NCBI GenBank assembly: GCA_019114415.1
Contig: DXFO01000039.1
Span: forward strand, 27,149-91,148
Length of the DNA: 64,000 bases
Reading direction: 5' to 3'
Source: Candidatus Gemmiger faecavium
GTDB lineage: Bacteria > Bacillota > Clostridia > Oscillospirales > Ruminococcaceae
In this document: positions 9,070 through 17,655 of the stretch, piece by piece
Position numbering within the stretch: position 1 is the stretch's first letter
Layout of the letters: every line of letters begins with the position of its first letter
Notes under the pieces: model-generated
Told to the model about the DNA's origin: nothing
Databases searched by the model: none
What the model saw: only the letters and a program-made list of their open reading frames with translations
Program-made: the position numbers and the translations under genes

Positions 9070-11499
9070 ATGCCCGCTACGAAGCTGACCCAGAAACTTA
9101 CTCTGGAACAGAAATGCGCACTGCTTTCCGGTGCGGATACTTTCCGGTCCCGCGGACTGCCCCAGTACGGCATTCCGTCGGTCTGGCTGTCCGACGGCCC
9201 TCACGGTGTGCGGAAACAGGCAGGGGAGAGCGACCATCTGGGCATCAATCCCAGTGAGCCGGCGACCTGTTTCCCCACCGCGTCGGCTGTGGCAAGCAGC
9301 TGGGACCCCGCTCTGGGTGAGGAGATCGGCCGGGCACTGGGGCAGGAAGCCGCCGCACAGAATGTGGCGGTGCTGCTTGGCCCCGGCCTCAATACCAAAC
9401 GCAGCCCGCTGTGCGGACGCAACTTTGAATATTTTTCCGAGGACCCCTACCTGGCCGGCAAGATGGCCGCCGCCTACATCCGCGGCATCCAGGAAAACGG
9501 CATCTCTGCCTGCCCCAAGCATTTTGCAGCCAACAGCCAGGAACTGCGCCGCATGGCCACCGACTCGGTGGTGGACGAGCGCACCCTGCGGGAACTGTAC
9601 CTGACCAACTTTGAGATCGCCGTCACCGAGGGCAAGCCCAAGACCATCATGATCAGCTATAACATGGTCAACGGCGTCTATGCCAACGAGAATGCCCATC
9701 TGCTCAAGGAGATCTTGCGGGATACCTGGGGCTTTGACGGCGCGGTGGTCACCGACTGGGGCGGTTCCAACGACCATGCCCTGGGCGTCAAGAACGGCTC
9801 CACGCTGGAAATGCCCGCCCCCGGTCTGGATTCGGTGCGGGAACTGGTCAAGGCGGTCAAGGACGGCAAGATCTCGGAGGCGGACATCAACGCCCGCCTG
9901 GAAGAACTGCTGGACCTGGTGGAGTCCACCTCCAAGGCGCTGGAAAAGGCGCCCAAGACCATCGACTGGGATGCCCATCATGCCCTGGCCCGCAAGGCTG
10001 CGGCGGAAAGCATCGTCCTGCTCAAAAACAAGGGCGGGCTGCTTCCCCTGGACCCCGAGGCAAAGATCGCGGTCATCGGTGACTTTGCCCAGACGCCCCG
10101 CTATCAGGGCGCCGGTTCCAGCATGGTCAACGCACCCAGAGTGGATAACTTCCTGCAGGTGTTTGAACAGAGCGGCCTCAAGAGCGCAGGCTTTGCCAAG
10201 GGCTTTGACCGTTACGGCAAGCCCGACGCGGCCCTGCAGGCCGAAGCCGTCAAGCTGGCGGAAAGAGCCGACGCTGTTTTGCTCTTCCTGGGCCTGGACG
10301 AGGTCAAGGAGAGCGAAGGCCTGGATCGCAGCGACATGAAACTGGCCAAAAACCAGATCGATCTGCTGCTGGCCGTGCATCGTGTCAACCCCCGGCTGAT
10401 CGTTGTGCTCAGCTGCGGCAGCGCGGTGGAGACCAACTGGCAGAGCCATTGTCAGGCGCTGGTCTGGGCCGGCCTGGGCGGTCAGGCGGGCGCGGGCGCA
10501 CTGCTGGACGTGCTGACCGGCAAGGTGAACCCCGCCGGACGTCTGGCCGAGACCTGGCCGCTGCACTGCGAGGACAATCCCTCTTACAACAACTTCGGCA
10601 AACCTGGCCGCAACGTGGAATACCGCGAGGGCCTTTACGTCGGGTATCGTTATTACCAGACGGCAGGCGTACCCGTGTCCATGCCCTTTGGCTACGGTTT
10701 GTCCTACACCACATTCGAGTACAAGGACCTCCATGCCACGCCCTCTGGCGTGTCGCTGACGGTGACCAACACAGGGGACCGTGCCGGCGATGAGGTGGTA
10801 CAGGTCTATGTTTCCAAGCCCGACGCCCGGATCTTCCGCCCCGTGCAGGAGCTGAAAGGATTTGCCCGCGTCTCGCTGGAAGCAGGGGAGAGCAAGACCG
10901 TATCCATCCTGCTGGACGACAAGGCTTTCCGTTACTGGAACGACCCGGCCAACTGCTGGGCGGTGGAAGGCGGCACCTATGTGGTGCGCGTGGGCGCTTC
11001 CTGCGAGGATATCCGCCTGGAGGCGGAGGTCACTGTGGAAGGCACCGGCCAGTCTGACCCCTATGCCGGCATTGCGCTGCCCCATTATGCGGGAGGCCAG
11101 GTCCAGGATGTCCCCGACGACGAGTTTGCCGCCATCCTCGGCCATGCCATCCCGGTGTCCAGGGTAGCCATCGACCGCAACATGACCCTGGGGGAGATCG
11201 GCCATGGCCGCAGCCCGCTGGGCTGGCTGGTCCATGTGATCCACAAGCATCTGCTGCAAAAGAGCCTTCAGGCCGGTACGCCGGACCTGAACCTGCTGTT
11301 CAACTACAATATGCCGCTGCGCGCCATTGCCAAAATGACAGGCGGTATGGTCAGCATGGGCATGGTCGACGGCCTTGTCATGGAGCTCAAAGGCTTCTGG
11401 ATCATCGGTATCCTGCGGGTCCTGGTTGAGCTGGTGCGCAACTCCATCCTCAATGCGTCGATGGAAAAGCGCCTGGCCGAGAAAAAGGAGGGCGACTGA
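9070..11499 (+). CDS. Glycoside hydrolase family 3 protein (beta-glucosidase type)
   Basis: An 809-residue cytoplasmic GH3 enzyme in the usual domain order: (beta/alpha)8 barrel first, with S-D-G-P-H-G-V-R (41-48), G-R-N-F-E-Y-F-S-E-D (116-125), K-H-F-A-A-N-S-Q-E (150-158) and nucleophile D229 in V-V-T-D-W-G-G; then the sandwich domain (S-I-V-L-L-K-N, and E-S-E-G-L-D-R-S as the likely acid/base region), then an Fn3-like domain. About 140 residues follow with a hydrophobic stretch (F-W-I-I-G-I-L-R-V-L). No signal peptide is visible. It lies 130 bases after the broken GH3 gene and overlaps the next gene by one base. Substrate (glucoside, xyloside or other) cannot be fixed by reading. Confidence 0.93.
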   Translation: MPATKLTQKLTLEQKCALLSGADTFRSRGLPQYGIPSVWLSDGPHGVRKQAGESDHLGINPSEPATCFPTASAVASSWDPALGEEIGRALGQEAAAQNVAVLLGPGLNTKRSPLCGRNFEYFSEDPYLAGKMAAAYIRGIQENGISACPKHFAANSQELRRMATDSVVDERTLRELYLTNFEIAVTEGKPKTIMISYNMVNGVYANENAHLLKEILRDTWGFDGAVVTDWGGSNDHALGVKNGSTLEMPAPGLDSVRELVKAVKDGKISEADINARLEELLDLVESTSKALEKAPKTIDWDAHHALARKAAAESIVLLKNKGGLLPLDPEAKIAVIGDFAQTPRYQGAGSSMVNAPRVDNFLQVFEQSGLKSAGFAKGFDRYGKPDAALQAEAVKLAERADAVLLFLGLDEVKESEGLDRSDMKLAKNQIDLLLAVHRVNPRLIVVLSCGSAVETNWQSHCQALVWAGLGGQAGAGALLDVLTGKVNPAGRLAETWPLHCEDNPSYNNFGKPGRNVEYREGLYVGYRYYQTAGVPVSMPFGYGLSYTTFEYKDLHATPSGVSLTVTNTGDRAGDEVVQVYVSKPDARIFRPVQELKGFARVSLEAGESKTVSILLDDKAFRYWNDPANCWAVEGGTYVVRVGASCEDIRLEAEVTVEGTGQSDPYAGIALPHYAGGQVQDVPDDEFAAILGHAIPVSRVAIDRNMTLGEIGHGRSPLGWLVHVIHKHLLQKSLQAGTPDLNLLFNYNMPLRAIAKMTGGMVSMGMVDGLVMELKGFWIIGILRVLVELVRNSILNASMEKRLAEKKEGD

Positions 11500-12071
11500 T
11501 GAATTTCTGGTCTGACTTTGCCGCCAAGCACCCGGCGGCAGCCAAATGGGTGCGGGAGGGCGGCCTCTTTGTCATTGTGAGCAACGTCATCACGGTGCTG
11601 AAATACCTGATGCTCCAGTTCCTGCCCGCGGCCTTTGCGGGCCTGGGCGACGCCAGCTTCGGCTGGCCGGGCATCCCGCTGACCCTGTTCGGCGAGACCT
11701 TTGAGTGGAACATCCTGGGCTATGACCAGGCCCACGGCGGTTTGGCCTATTTCTGCGCCTACATGGTGGCTATGGTCATCGGCGAGGTCATCAACTTCCC
11801 CATCCAGCGCAACTTTGTGTTCCGTTCCAAGGGTAAGCTGGGACCCCAGATCGCATGGTATCTGGTGGCGTTCTGCGTCATCACCTGCATCGTCAACTCC
11901 ATCAACTGCATCTGGGTTGCGGTGGCCGGTCTGCTGGTCCCCGACTTCATCTACAACATCGGCACGACGGTCCTCAACGGCGGTATTTCCATGGTGGTCT
12001 TCTTCTTTGTCAACAAGATCATCTTCCCCTCGTCGGACAGCGTGCAGAAAACGGCTGAACAGGCCGAATGA
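11499..12071 (+). CDS. GtrA-like four-helix membrane protein
   Basis: A 190-residue integral membrane protein starting on the last base of the GH3 stop (TGATG). Four hydrophobic helices lie at about residues 20-45, 80-102, 118-142 and 148-172, with the segment I-N-F-P-I-Q-R-N-F-V-F-R between helices 2 and 3, which resembles the Q-R-x-W-V-F motif of GtrA family proteins (flippase-like proteins of cell-surface glycosylation). Translation coupling to the glycosidase suggests a joint role at the membrane, but the actual function is unknown. The GtrA assignment is tentative. Confidence 0.6.
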   Translation: MNFWSDFAAKHPAAAKWVREGGLFVIVSNVITVLKYLMLQFLPAAFAGLGDASFGWPGIPLTLFGETFEWNILGYDQAHGGLAYFCAYMVAMVIGEVINFPIQRNFVFRSKGKLGPQIAWYLVAFCVITCIVNSINCIWVAVAGLLVPDFIYNIGTTVLNGGISMVVFFFVNKIIFPSSDSVQKTAEQAE

Positions 12072-12276
12072 TCCTTAACGTTACAAATTCCTTTCCCGGC
12101 GGCACCCAATCTTCCGAATCATTGGCTCTGTTTTCCCGCCGCCGCAGCAAGACCCCTGTTCACGGGTGACCGTGGACGGGGGGCTTGTGCTGCCGGGGAG
12201 AACGGCTCAGACCTCTGCTTCCGGGCCTCCGCTGCGCCGGTACCGCGGCGGGCATCCCGCCCTTTGCCACGCTGGG

Positions 12277-12306
12277 TTGACGGCTGTCCCGGTTTGGGGG
12301 TATAGT
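12277..12306 (+). promoter_or_regulatory. Promoter for the metallo-beta-lactamase-fold gene
   Basis: TTGACG (12277-12282), 18-base spacer, TATAGT (12301-12306), about 50 bases before the ATG at 12358. It lies inside an upstream extension of the frame, which supports the later start. Confidence 0.6.
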
Positions 12307-12357
12307 GAGAAAAAGCGCGGCCTGCTGCCATGGCCCCGCGGAAGGGAAGGACCTTCT

Positions 12358-13206
12358 ATGCGCATCACCGTTCTGATCGAAAATACCGCCCTCTCCGACA
12401 CCCTGACTGCCGAACACGGGCTGAGTCTGTACCTGGAATACCGCGGCACGTCCTGGCTGCTGGACGCCGGGACCAGCGGCGCCTTTGCGGCCAACGCCGA
12501 CAAGCTGGGGATCGACCTGGCAAAGGTGGAGACCTGCCTGCTCTCCCATGGTCACTACGACCATGCCGGGGGACTGGCAGAGTTTTTCCGCCGCAACCAA
12601 ACCGCCCCGGTGTATGCCATGCGCGGGGCCGACCAACCCTATTATTCGGGGGACGGGGAAAAACGCCATGACATCGGCATTCCCGTGGAAGTGCTGGAAG
12701 CCCTGCCCCGGCGGGTGCACTGGGTGGACGGGGGGACGGCCCTTGCACCGGGCGTGTGGCTGCTGCCCCACTCCACGCCGGGCCTGGAGCAGATCGGCGC
12801 GGCCAAAAAGCTCTACCGCGGCACGGAAAAGGGTGTGGAACCGGATGATTTTGCCCATGAAATGAGCGTCGTATTTGAAACGGCCGGGGGCCTGGTGGTG
12901 TTCAACAGCTGCTGCCACGGGGGGCTTCAGGCTGTGCTGGGAGAGGTGTCCCGCCAGTTCCCCGGCAAGCCCGTTGCCGCCTTTGTGGGCGGGCTGCATA
13001 TGCGGGGACGCAGCCACGGCTGCGAGATCTGCACTTTCACCCCGCAGGAACTGCAGGCGGTGGCAGACTGCGCCGCAGACCATGGTGTGGGGGCGGTCTA
13101 CACCGGACATTGCACCGGCGGCGTGGCCTATGAACTGCTGCGGCCGCTGATGGGCAGCCGGCTGCACCCGCTGTCCACGGGGCAGGTCATCGAACTGCCC
13201 GACTGA
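12358..13206 (+). CDS. Metallo-beta-lactamase-fold hydrolase (dihydropteroate-synthase-like subgroup)
   Basis: A 282-residue cytoplasmic MBL-fold protein. The metal motif S-H-G-H-Y-D-H-A-G-G is clear, with further ligands probably in S-C-C-H-G-G and G-L-H-M-R-G and a C-terminal Y-T-G-H-C-T-G. This arrangement is that of the group often labelled 7,8-dihydropterin-6-methyl-4-(ribofuranosyl)aminobenzene-phosphate synthase-like; the real substrate is unknown. The frame is open further upstream (from 12166), but the ATG at 12358 has a GGGAAGGA site and follows a promoter, so it is preferred. Confidence 0.85.
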   Translation: MRITVLIENTALSDTLTAEHGLSLYLEYRGTSWLLDAGTSGAFAANADKLGIDLAKVETCLLSHGHYDHAGGLAEFFRRNQTAPVYAMRGADQPYYSGDGEKRHDIGIPVEVLEALPRRVHWVDGGTALAPGVWLLPHSTPGLEQIGAAKKLYRGTEKGVEPDDFAHEMSVVFETAGGLVVFNSCCHGGLQAVLGEVSRQFPGKPVAAFVGGLHMRGRSHGCEICTFTPQELQAVADCAADHGVGAVYTGHCTGGVAYELLRPLMGSRLHPLSTGQVIELPD

Positions 13207-13225
13207 ACCGAAAGGAGGAATCCCC

Positions 13226-13801
13226 ATGTGCGGCAGATACCATTTTTCCACCGCAGGCTGTCCGCCCCTGGCGGCATTGGCCCGGCGGCTGCAGCGCACC
13301 GGGGAAACGGTCCCTCAAAACGGGGATGTGGCGCCCTCCTGTGAAGCGCTGACGGTGGTGCAGGGCGCAGCCGGCCCGGAGGTCTGCCTGCGGACCTGGG
13401 GGTGGCCCGGACACGGTGGACAGATCATCAACGCCCGGGCCGAGACCGTGACCGAAAAGCCCATGTTCCGGGACAACTTTGCCCGGCACCGGTGCGTCAT
13501 CCCGGCCAGTTTCTTCTATGAGTGGGACGCCGGACGCCATCCCTACCGCTTTGCCCTGCCGGGGGAGCCGCTGTATCTGGCGGGCATCTGCAACGCCGAG
13601 GGCCGGTTTGTCATCCTGACCACCGCGCCCAACGGCTGTATGCGGCCCATCCACGACCGCATGCCCCTGATCCTGCGACCTGAACAGGTCCGCCCCTGGC
13701 TGTCAGATTCTGCCGCCGCCCTGGCACTGCTGGAAGGCACACCTCCGGAACTGGAACGGGAAAGCCTGGACGGTCAGCTGCGGCTGGAAGATCTGACCTG
13801 A
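13226..13801 (+). CDS. SRAP-family protein (YedK/HMCES-like abasic-site DNA-protein cross-linking protein)
   Basis: A 191-residue SRAP domain protein. This family uses Cys2 to form a stable thiazolidine cross-link with abasic sites in single-stranded DNA. All key residues are visible: M-C2-G-R-Y, N69 in I-N-A-R-A-E-T, E99 in F-Y-E-W and H143 in I-H-D-R-M-P. The start is behind GAAAGGAGG, 19 bases after the MBL gene, so the two are probably co-transcribed. A hairpin terminator follows directly. Confidence 0.94.
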   Translation: MCGRYHFSTAGCPPLAALARRLQRTGETVPQNGDVAPSCEALTVVQGAAGPEVCLRTWGWPGHGGQIINARAETVTEKPMFRDNFARHRCVIPASFFYEWDAGRHPYRFALPGEPLYLAGICNAEGRFVILTTAPNGCMRPIHDRMPLILRPEQVRPWLSDSAAALALLEGTPPELERESLDGQLRLEDLT

Positions 13802-13805
13802 TACA

Positions 13806-13850
13806 AACAAAAAGCCCGTTTCTGCCATGGCGGCGGAAACGGGCTTTGCT
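13806..13850. terminator. Bidirectional terminator between convergent genes
   Basis: AAAGCCCGTTTC (13811-13822) / GAAACGGGCTTT (13836-13847), flanked by A and T runs, between the SRAP gene and the convergent thioredoxin-like gene. Confidence 0.85.
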
Positions 13851-13860
13851 GTATCGGTGG

Positions 13861-14517
13861 TTATGCGGCGGGCAGGATCATGTCGATGCCCGTCAGGATG
13901 GTCTCGCGGTCCAGGGCGCTGAGGGCGTGGGCCACCAGATAGCCCTCGGCGTCGATGAAGTAGGTGGTGGGCAGGGCGGTGACGCCGTAGGTGATGGCGG
14001 CATCGTACTCGGTGTCGTAGTAGACGGGGAAGGAATATCCCTGCTCCTCAATGAATTCGGAAGCACCCTCCAACGTCTCCCGAGAACCGTCGGTCATGTT
14101 GACCATGACAAAATGGATGTCCTCGCCGTATTCGGCGTAGAGTTCGTCAAAGTCGGGCATCTCTTTCTTGCAGGGACCGCACCAGCTTGCCCAGAAGTTC
14201 AAAATAATGGGCTTGCCGATGAAATCGGACAGATGCACCTCGTTGCCTTCCAGGTCGGCCACGGTAAAATCGGGGGCAGCGGTAAGCTGGGGCTCATCAT
14301 TCTCCTCATCCTCGGACTCCTCCGGGGTGGCGTCGCTGTCCGGCACCTCACCGGCATCGGAGCTGTCGGCAGAGGGAGTGGGGGAAGGGGAGGGCTCCTC
14401 GCTGGCCAGGGTATCGGGGGCGTACTGAGACCCCAGACGGCTGTACAGCAGGAAAGCCCCGCCCAGCACCAGCACAAAGGCGGCCAGAAGGACCACCAGG
14501 GACAGATTCTTTTTCAT
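13861..14517 (-). CDS. Membrane-anchored TlpA/ResA-like thiol-disulfide oxidoreductase
   Basis: A 218-residue extracytoplasmic thioredoxin-fold protein. It has an N-terminal anchor (residues 5-25), a Pro/Ser/Glu/Asp-rich linker (about 35-78) that spans the wall zone, and an AhpC/TSA-type thioredoxin domain with active site W112-C-G-P-C116 and cis-Pro motif A-L-P-T-T. It follows ccdA on the same strand by about 17 bases; CcdA passes reducing equivalents from cytoplasmic thioredoxin to such proteins. The likely job is reducing surface disulfides or peroxide-type substrates; no cytochrome c maturation genes are present. Confidence 0.92.
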   Translation of the reverse strand: MKKNLSLVVLLAAFVLVLGGAFLLYSRLGSQYAPDTLASEEPSPSPTPSADSSDAGEVPDSDATPEESEDEENDEPQLTAAPDFTVADLEGNEVHLSDFIGKPIILNFWASWCGPCKKEMPDFDELYAEYGEDIHFVMVNMTDGSRETLEGASEFIEEQGYSFPVYYDTEYDAAITYGVTALPTTYFIDAEGYLVAHALSALDRETILTGIDMILPAA

Positions 14518-14534
14518 GGAATACTCCTTTCCGG

Positions 14535-15197
14535 TCAGCTCAAAAGGGAGAGCAGGCGGCCCAGCAGGCCGGTCATCATCAGCACGCCGATCAAAATCAG
14601 CAGACTGCCGCTGACCGTGTTGATGACGCGATAGTTGCTCTTGACCCAGTCAAAGGCGGATTTCAGCCGGTCGATGAGCACCGCACTGATGAGGAACGGC
14701 ACGCCCAGACCCAGGGAGTAGGCAAGCAGCATGAGCATGCCTTCCACCACATGACCCTGCTGGGAGGCCAGCAGCAGCGCTGACCCCAGGAAAGCGCCCA
14801 CGCAGGGCGTCCAGCCCACCGAAAAGACCACGCCGAACAGGGCGGAGGAGAAAAATCCCAGGTTGGAGGTGTCCACCTGACGCCGTCCGCCCGAGAACAT
14901 GTTGAGCCGCAGAACGCCCAGATAGTTCAGGCCGAACACAATGACGATCAGGCCGGACACAATGTTGACGGCAGTCTGGTAGCGGGTGAGCAGTCCGCCC
15001 ACCGTACCGGCCAGCGCACCCATGAGCACGAACACGGCGGTAAAGCCCAGCACAAAGCCCGCGGCACAGGTCAGTGTCCGGCGGGTGCTGCGCTGACCGC
15101 CGCCCGCAAAATAGGAGATATAGATGGGCAGCATGGGCAGCAGACAGGGGGAAACGAAGGTGATGATCCCTTCCAGAAACAAAATGAAATACTGCAT
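14535..15197 (-). CDS. ccdA: CcdA-family thiol reductant transporter
   Basis: A 220-residue DsbD-transmembrane/CcdA family protein with six helices that carries electrons across the membrane via two Cys residues: C17 in F-V-S-P-C-L-L-P and the Cys in G-W-T-P-C-V-G-A. The ATG at 15197 is chosen over an upstream in-frame ATG because it has a GGAAAGGAG site and matches the usual N terminus (M-Q-Y-F-I-L-F-L-E-G). It is the first gene of a two-gene operon with the TlpA-like protein and is divergent from a CRP/FNR-type regulator with a shared 200-base control region. Confidence 0.92.
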   Translation of the reverse strand: MQYFILFLEGIITFVSPCLLPMLPIYISYFAGGGQRSTRRTLTCAAGFVLGFTAVFVLMGALAGTVGGLLTRYQTAVNIVSGLIVIVFGLNYLGVLRLNMFSGGRRQVDTSNLGFFSSALFGVVFSVGWTPCVGAFLGSALLLASQQGHVVEGMLMLLAYSLGLGVPFLISAVLIDRLKSAFDWVKSNYRVINTVSGSLLILIGVLMMTGLLGRLLSLLS

Positions 15198-15309
15198 AAG
15201 GCAGGCTCCTTTCCGATATTGGGCAAGAGGGCCCGTGGTTTGCCCCGGCAACATCTGCCGGGCAGCACCTTAGTATATCATATATATCAGATTTGCACAG
15301 CGGGGGTCC

Positions 15310-15322
15310 GTGATGTTATCAC
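15310..15322. promoter_or_regulatory. Palindrome between ccdA and the CRP/FNR-type regulator gene
   Basis: Perfect dyad GTGAT-gtt-ATCAC. It resembles half of a CRP/FNR-class site and lies about 20 bases upstream of the regulator's -35 and about 45 bases upstream of a possible ccdA -10 (TATACT on the minus strand, 15277-15272). A role as operator for the neighbouring regulator is inferred. Confidence 0.5.
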
Positions 15323-15334
15323 ACAGCCTGCCGT

Positions 15335-15363
15335 TTGACAGCGGGGCAAAAGCGTTTTATACT
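15335..15363 (+). promoter_or_regulatory. Promoter of the CRP/FNR-family regulator gene
   Basis: Consensus TTGACA (15335-15340), 17-base spacer, TATACT (15358-15363), 38 bases before the ATG. Confidence 0.85.
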
Positions 15364-15400
15364 CACCATAGTGACTTTGTATTGAGACGGAGGTCGGACC

Positions 15401-16075
15401 ATGTCGTTTGCAGAATATTTTCCCGTGTGGGACAAGCTGGACAAGGCACAGCAGAAGATGCTTCTGGATTCTGTGACCGAGCGCAGCGCAAAAGCGGGGA
15501 CGGTACTGTATACCGGCGGTTCCGACTGCCTGGGCCTGGTGGTGGTCAAGTCGGGCCGTCTGCGGGCATACAGCCTTTCGGGGGAGGGGCGGGAGATCAC
15601 CCTTTACCGCCTGTTTGAGCGGGATATCTGCCTGATGACCTCCTCCTGCATGATGCACAATCTGCAATTCGACGTGACCGTCGAGGTGGAAAAGGACGCG
15701 GAGTTCTGGGTCATTCCGCCCGCTGTCTACCGCACCCTTACCGAACAGTCCCTGGCCGCGGCGCGCTATACCAACGACCTGCTGGCTACCCGTCTGTCGG
15801 ATGTCATGTGGCTGATGGAGCAGATCATGTGGCAGAGTTTTGACAAGCGCCTGGCCGAGTTCCTGCTGGAGGAAAGTGCCCTGGAAAACACCACGGTCCT
15901 GAACCTGACCCATGAGAAAATCGCCAACCATCTGGGCACCGCCCGGGAGGTGGTCACCCGGATGCTGCGATATTTCCAGGGAGAGGGCATGGTCCGCCTG
16001 GCCCGCGGCACGGTGGAGCTCACCGACCCGCAGGCCCTTGCCCGCCTGGCGGACGCCGAGAAACCTTCAAAATAA
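15401..16075 (+). CDS. CRP/FNR-family transcription regulator
   Basis: A 224-residue regulator with an N-terminal cyclic-nucleotide-binding-like barrel (residues about 20-115: L-V-V-V-K-S-G-R-L-R to I-T-L-Y-R-L-F-E-R-D-I) and a C-terminal winged helix-turn-helix (T-H-E-K-I-A-N-H-L-G-T-A-R-E-V-V-T-R-M-L). The cAMP-binding Arg-Ser pair is absent, and cysteines occur in D-I-C-L-M-T-S-S-C-M-M rather than as an N-terminal FNR cluster, so the signal is unknown. It is divergent from ccdA/tlpA, which makes thiol or redox control of that pair plausible. Start behind ACGGAGG. Confidence 0.92.
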   Translation: MSFAEYFPVWDKLDKAQQKMLLDSVTERSAKAGTVLYTGGSDCLGLVVVKSGRLRAYSLSGEGREITLYRLFERDICLMTSSCMMHNLQFDVTVEVEKDAEFWVIPPAVYRTLTEQSLAAARYTNDLLATRLSDVMWLMEQIMWQSFDKRLAEFLLEESALENTTVLNLTHEKIANHLGTAREVVTRMLRYFQGEGMVRLARGTVELTDPQALARLADAEKPSK

Positions 16076-16084
16076 CACAAAATA

Positions 16085-16133
16085 CCCCCGCCAGAAAGCC
16101 GACTGCATGGCCGGTCCCGGCGGGGGCTTTTTT
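16085..16133 (+). terminator. Terminator of the CRP/FNR-family gene
   Basis: CCCCCGCC (16085-16092) / GGCGGGGG (16119-16126) followed by CTTTTTT. A second, inner hairpin (GGCCGG) lies in the loop. Confidence 0.85.
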
Positions 16134-16162
16134 CTGCCGGTACACAAAGGCAATCGGCAGGA

Positions 16163-17419
16163 TTATTTTTCGTCCTCTTCGGAGTCGGGGATGACGACGA
16201 CTTTTATCTTTTCCACCCGCTTGCCGTCCATGGCAAGGACGGTCACGTCTACGTTTTCGTAGTGGAATGAATCGCCGACTTCGGGGATGCGGGCCAGCTC
16301 GTCCATGACCCAGCCGCTGACAGTCACCACGTCCAGTTCCTTGTCGATGTCCAGCAGCTCAAACAGTTTTTCGGCGTTGGTGTGGCCCAGGACTTCGTAC
16401 TCGTTCTCGCCGGTCTGGCGGATCTCCTCCACCACTTCGTCGTGTTCGTCCCAGATTTCGCCCACCAGTTCTTCCAGGATGTCCTCCATGGTCACGATGC
16501 CCACGGTGCCGCCGAACTCGTCCATGACCACGGCCAGATGGGACTTGTTTTTCTGCAGGTCCTGCAGCAGTTCGCCGATCAGCTTGTTTTCGGTCACATA
16601 GATGGCCGGGCGGATGATGGTGGAAATGTCTTTGTCGGTGTGATAGACGTAGTTGTGGAAGTCCTTCTGGTACAGGATGCCGATGATATGGTCGATGCTG
16701 TCCCGGTAGACCGGGATGCGGGAATACCCCGTCTCGGCAAAGACGGCGGCGATGTCGTCCTTGGAATCATCCACCGACACGGCGGTCAGGTCGATGCGCG
16801 GGGTCAGCACGTCGATGGCCTGGGTCTCGGTAAACTCGATGGCGTTGCGGATCAGCGAGCCCTCCTGGGTGTCGATGCCGCCTTCCTGCTCTGCTTCATC
16901 CACAATGGTCAGCAGTTCTTCTTCGGTAAGGGTCTGGTTGTCCGAGGAATGGAAAATCCGGGACAGCAGCTTTTTCCACTGACGGAACAAAAAGTTGAAG
17001 GGGGTCAGCAGGATCATCAGCACATGGAGAAAAGGCGCCGAGAACTTGGCAAAGGCCTCGGGGGATTCCTTGGCGATACTCTTGGGGGACACCTCGCCAA
17101 AGATCAGCACCACCACGGTGGTCACTGCGGTGGAAACGCTGGGGCCCACATCGTTGCCCAGCCATTTGGCAAACAGCAGCGTTGCCATGGATGCGCAGGC
17201 AATGTTGACGATGTTGTTGCCGATCAAAATGGTGGACAGCAGGCTGTCGTAATTTTCGGACATGCGCAGCACCAGCTCGGCACGGCTGTCACCTTTTTCC
17301 GCCATGTTCTTGACGCGGATGCGGTTGAGAGAGGAAAACGCGGTCTCGGTCGCCGAGAAATATCCCGACATGACCACGCAGGCCACAATGAGCAGTATTG
17401 AGACGGTATCGTCGTTCAT
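16163..17419 (-). CDS. CNNM/CorC-family membrane protein with CBS domains
   Basis: A 418-residue member of the CNNM/MpfA/YhdP group linked to Mg2+ (or Co2+) efflux. Order: CNNM (DUF21) membrane domain with about four helices (residues 1-150; G-Y-F-S-A-T-E-T-A-F-S-S-L-N near the start), a CBS pair (about 190-320; T-P-R-I-D and D-E-F-G-G-T-V-G-I-V-T-M-E-D), and a C-terminal CorC_HlyC domain. The ATG at 17419 fits the AAGGAA site better than the GTG two codons earlier. Its 300-base leader is unusual: a promoter at 17735-17763, a 14-codon reading frame and a large hairpin with a U-rich end (see those entries), which points to attenuation-type control. Confidence 0.93.
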   Translation of the reverse strand: MNDDTVSILLIVACVVMSGYFSATETAFSSLNRIRVKNMAEKGDSRAELVLRMSENYDSLLSTILIGNNIVNIACASMATLLFAKWLGNDVGPSVSTAVTTVVVLIFGEVSPKSIAKESPEAFAKFSAPFLHVLMILLTPFNFLFRQWKKLLSRIFHSSDNQTLTEEELLTIVDEAEQEGGIDTQEGSLIRNAIEFTETQAIDVLTPRIDLTAVSVDDSKDDIAAVFAETGYSRIPVYRDSIDHIIGILYQKDFHNYVYHTDKDISTIIRPAIYVTENKLIGELLQDLQKNKSHLAVVMDEFGGTVGIVTMEDILEELVGEIWDEHDEVVEEIRQTGENEYEVLGHTNAEKLFELLDIDKELDVVTVSGWVMDELARIPEVGDSFHYENVDVTVLAMDGKRVEKIKVVVIPDSEEDEK

Positions 17420-17537
17420 GAACACATTCCTTCCTTGATGATCCCCACGGCAAGCATCTTACCTGGCTGCGGTGCGGGCGGCCGCCCGTTTTTGTCCGCG
17501 CCTTCCGGCGGGGGAGCCTGCGCCGGAAAAAGACAAC

Positions 17538-17654
17538 AAAAAGGCACAGCCCCATCACCGGCGGGGACGGACCGAAACAGCCGTTTCCCTCTGCCGCTGG
17601 GCGGCGGGGCGGTCAGTTCCGGCACATCCCGCTCTGGCGGGAGCTGTGCCTTTT
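17538..17654 (-). promoter_or_regulatory. Large multi-branched hairpin in the CNNM leader, candidate attenuator or structured RNA
   Basis: On the minus strand a closing stem AAAAGGCACAGC (17654-17643) pairs with GCTGTGCCTTTTT (17550-17538) and is followed by a U-rich run. Inside are at least three small hairpins (for example CCCGC/GCGGG, CCGC/GCGG and GAAAC/GTTTC) and a CGGTC/GACCG helix. It begins two bases after the stop of a short reading frame and ends about 120 bases before the CNNM start. I do not recognise a known riboswitch class. It could also simply be a terminator. Confidence 0.5.
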
Positions 17655-17655
17655 G

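Noticed and set aside
17538..17654. Assignment of the CNNM leader hairpin to the M-box, yybP-ykoY, NiCo or 6S RNA class
   Set aside because: The conserved core sequences of those RNAs could not be found; left as unassigned.
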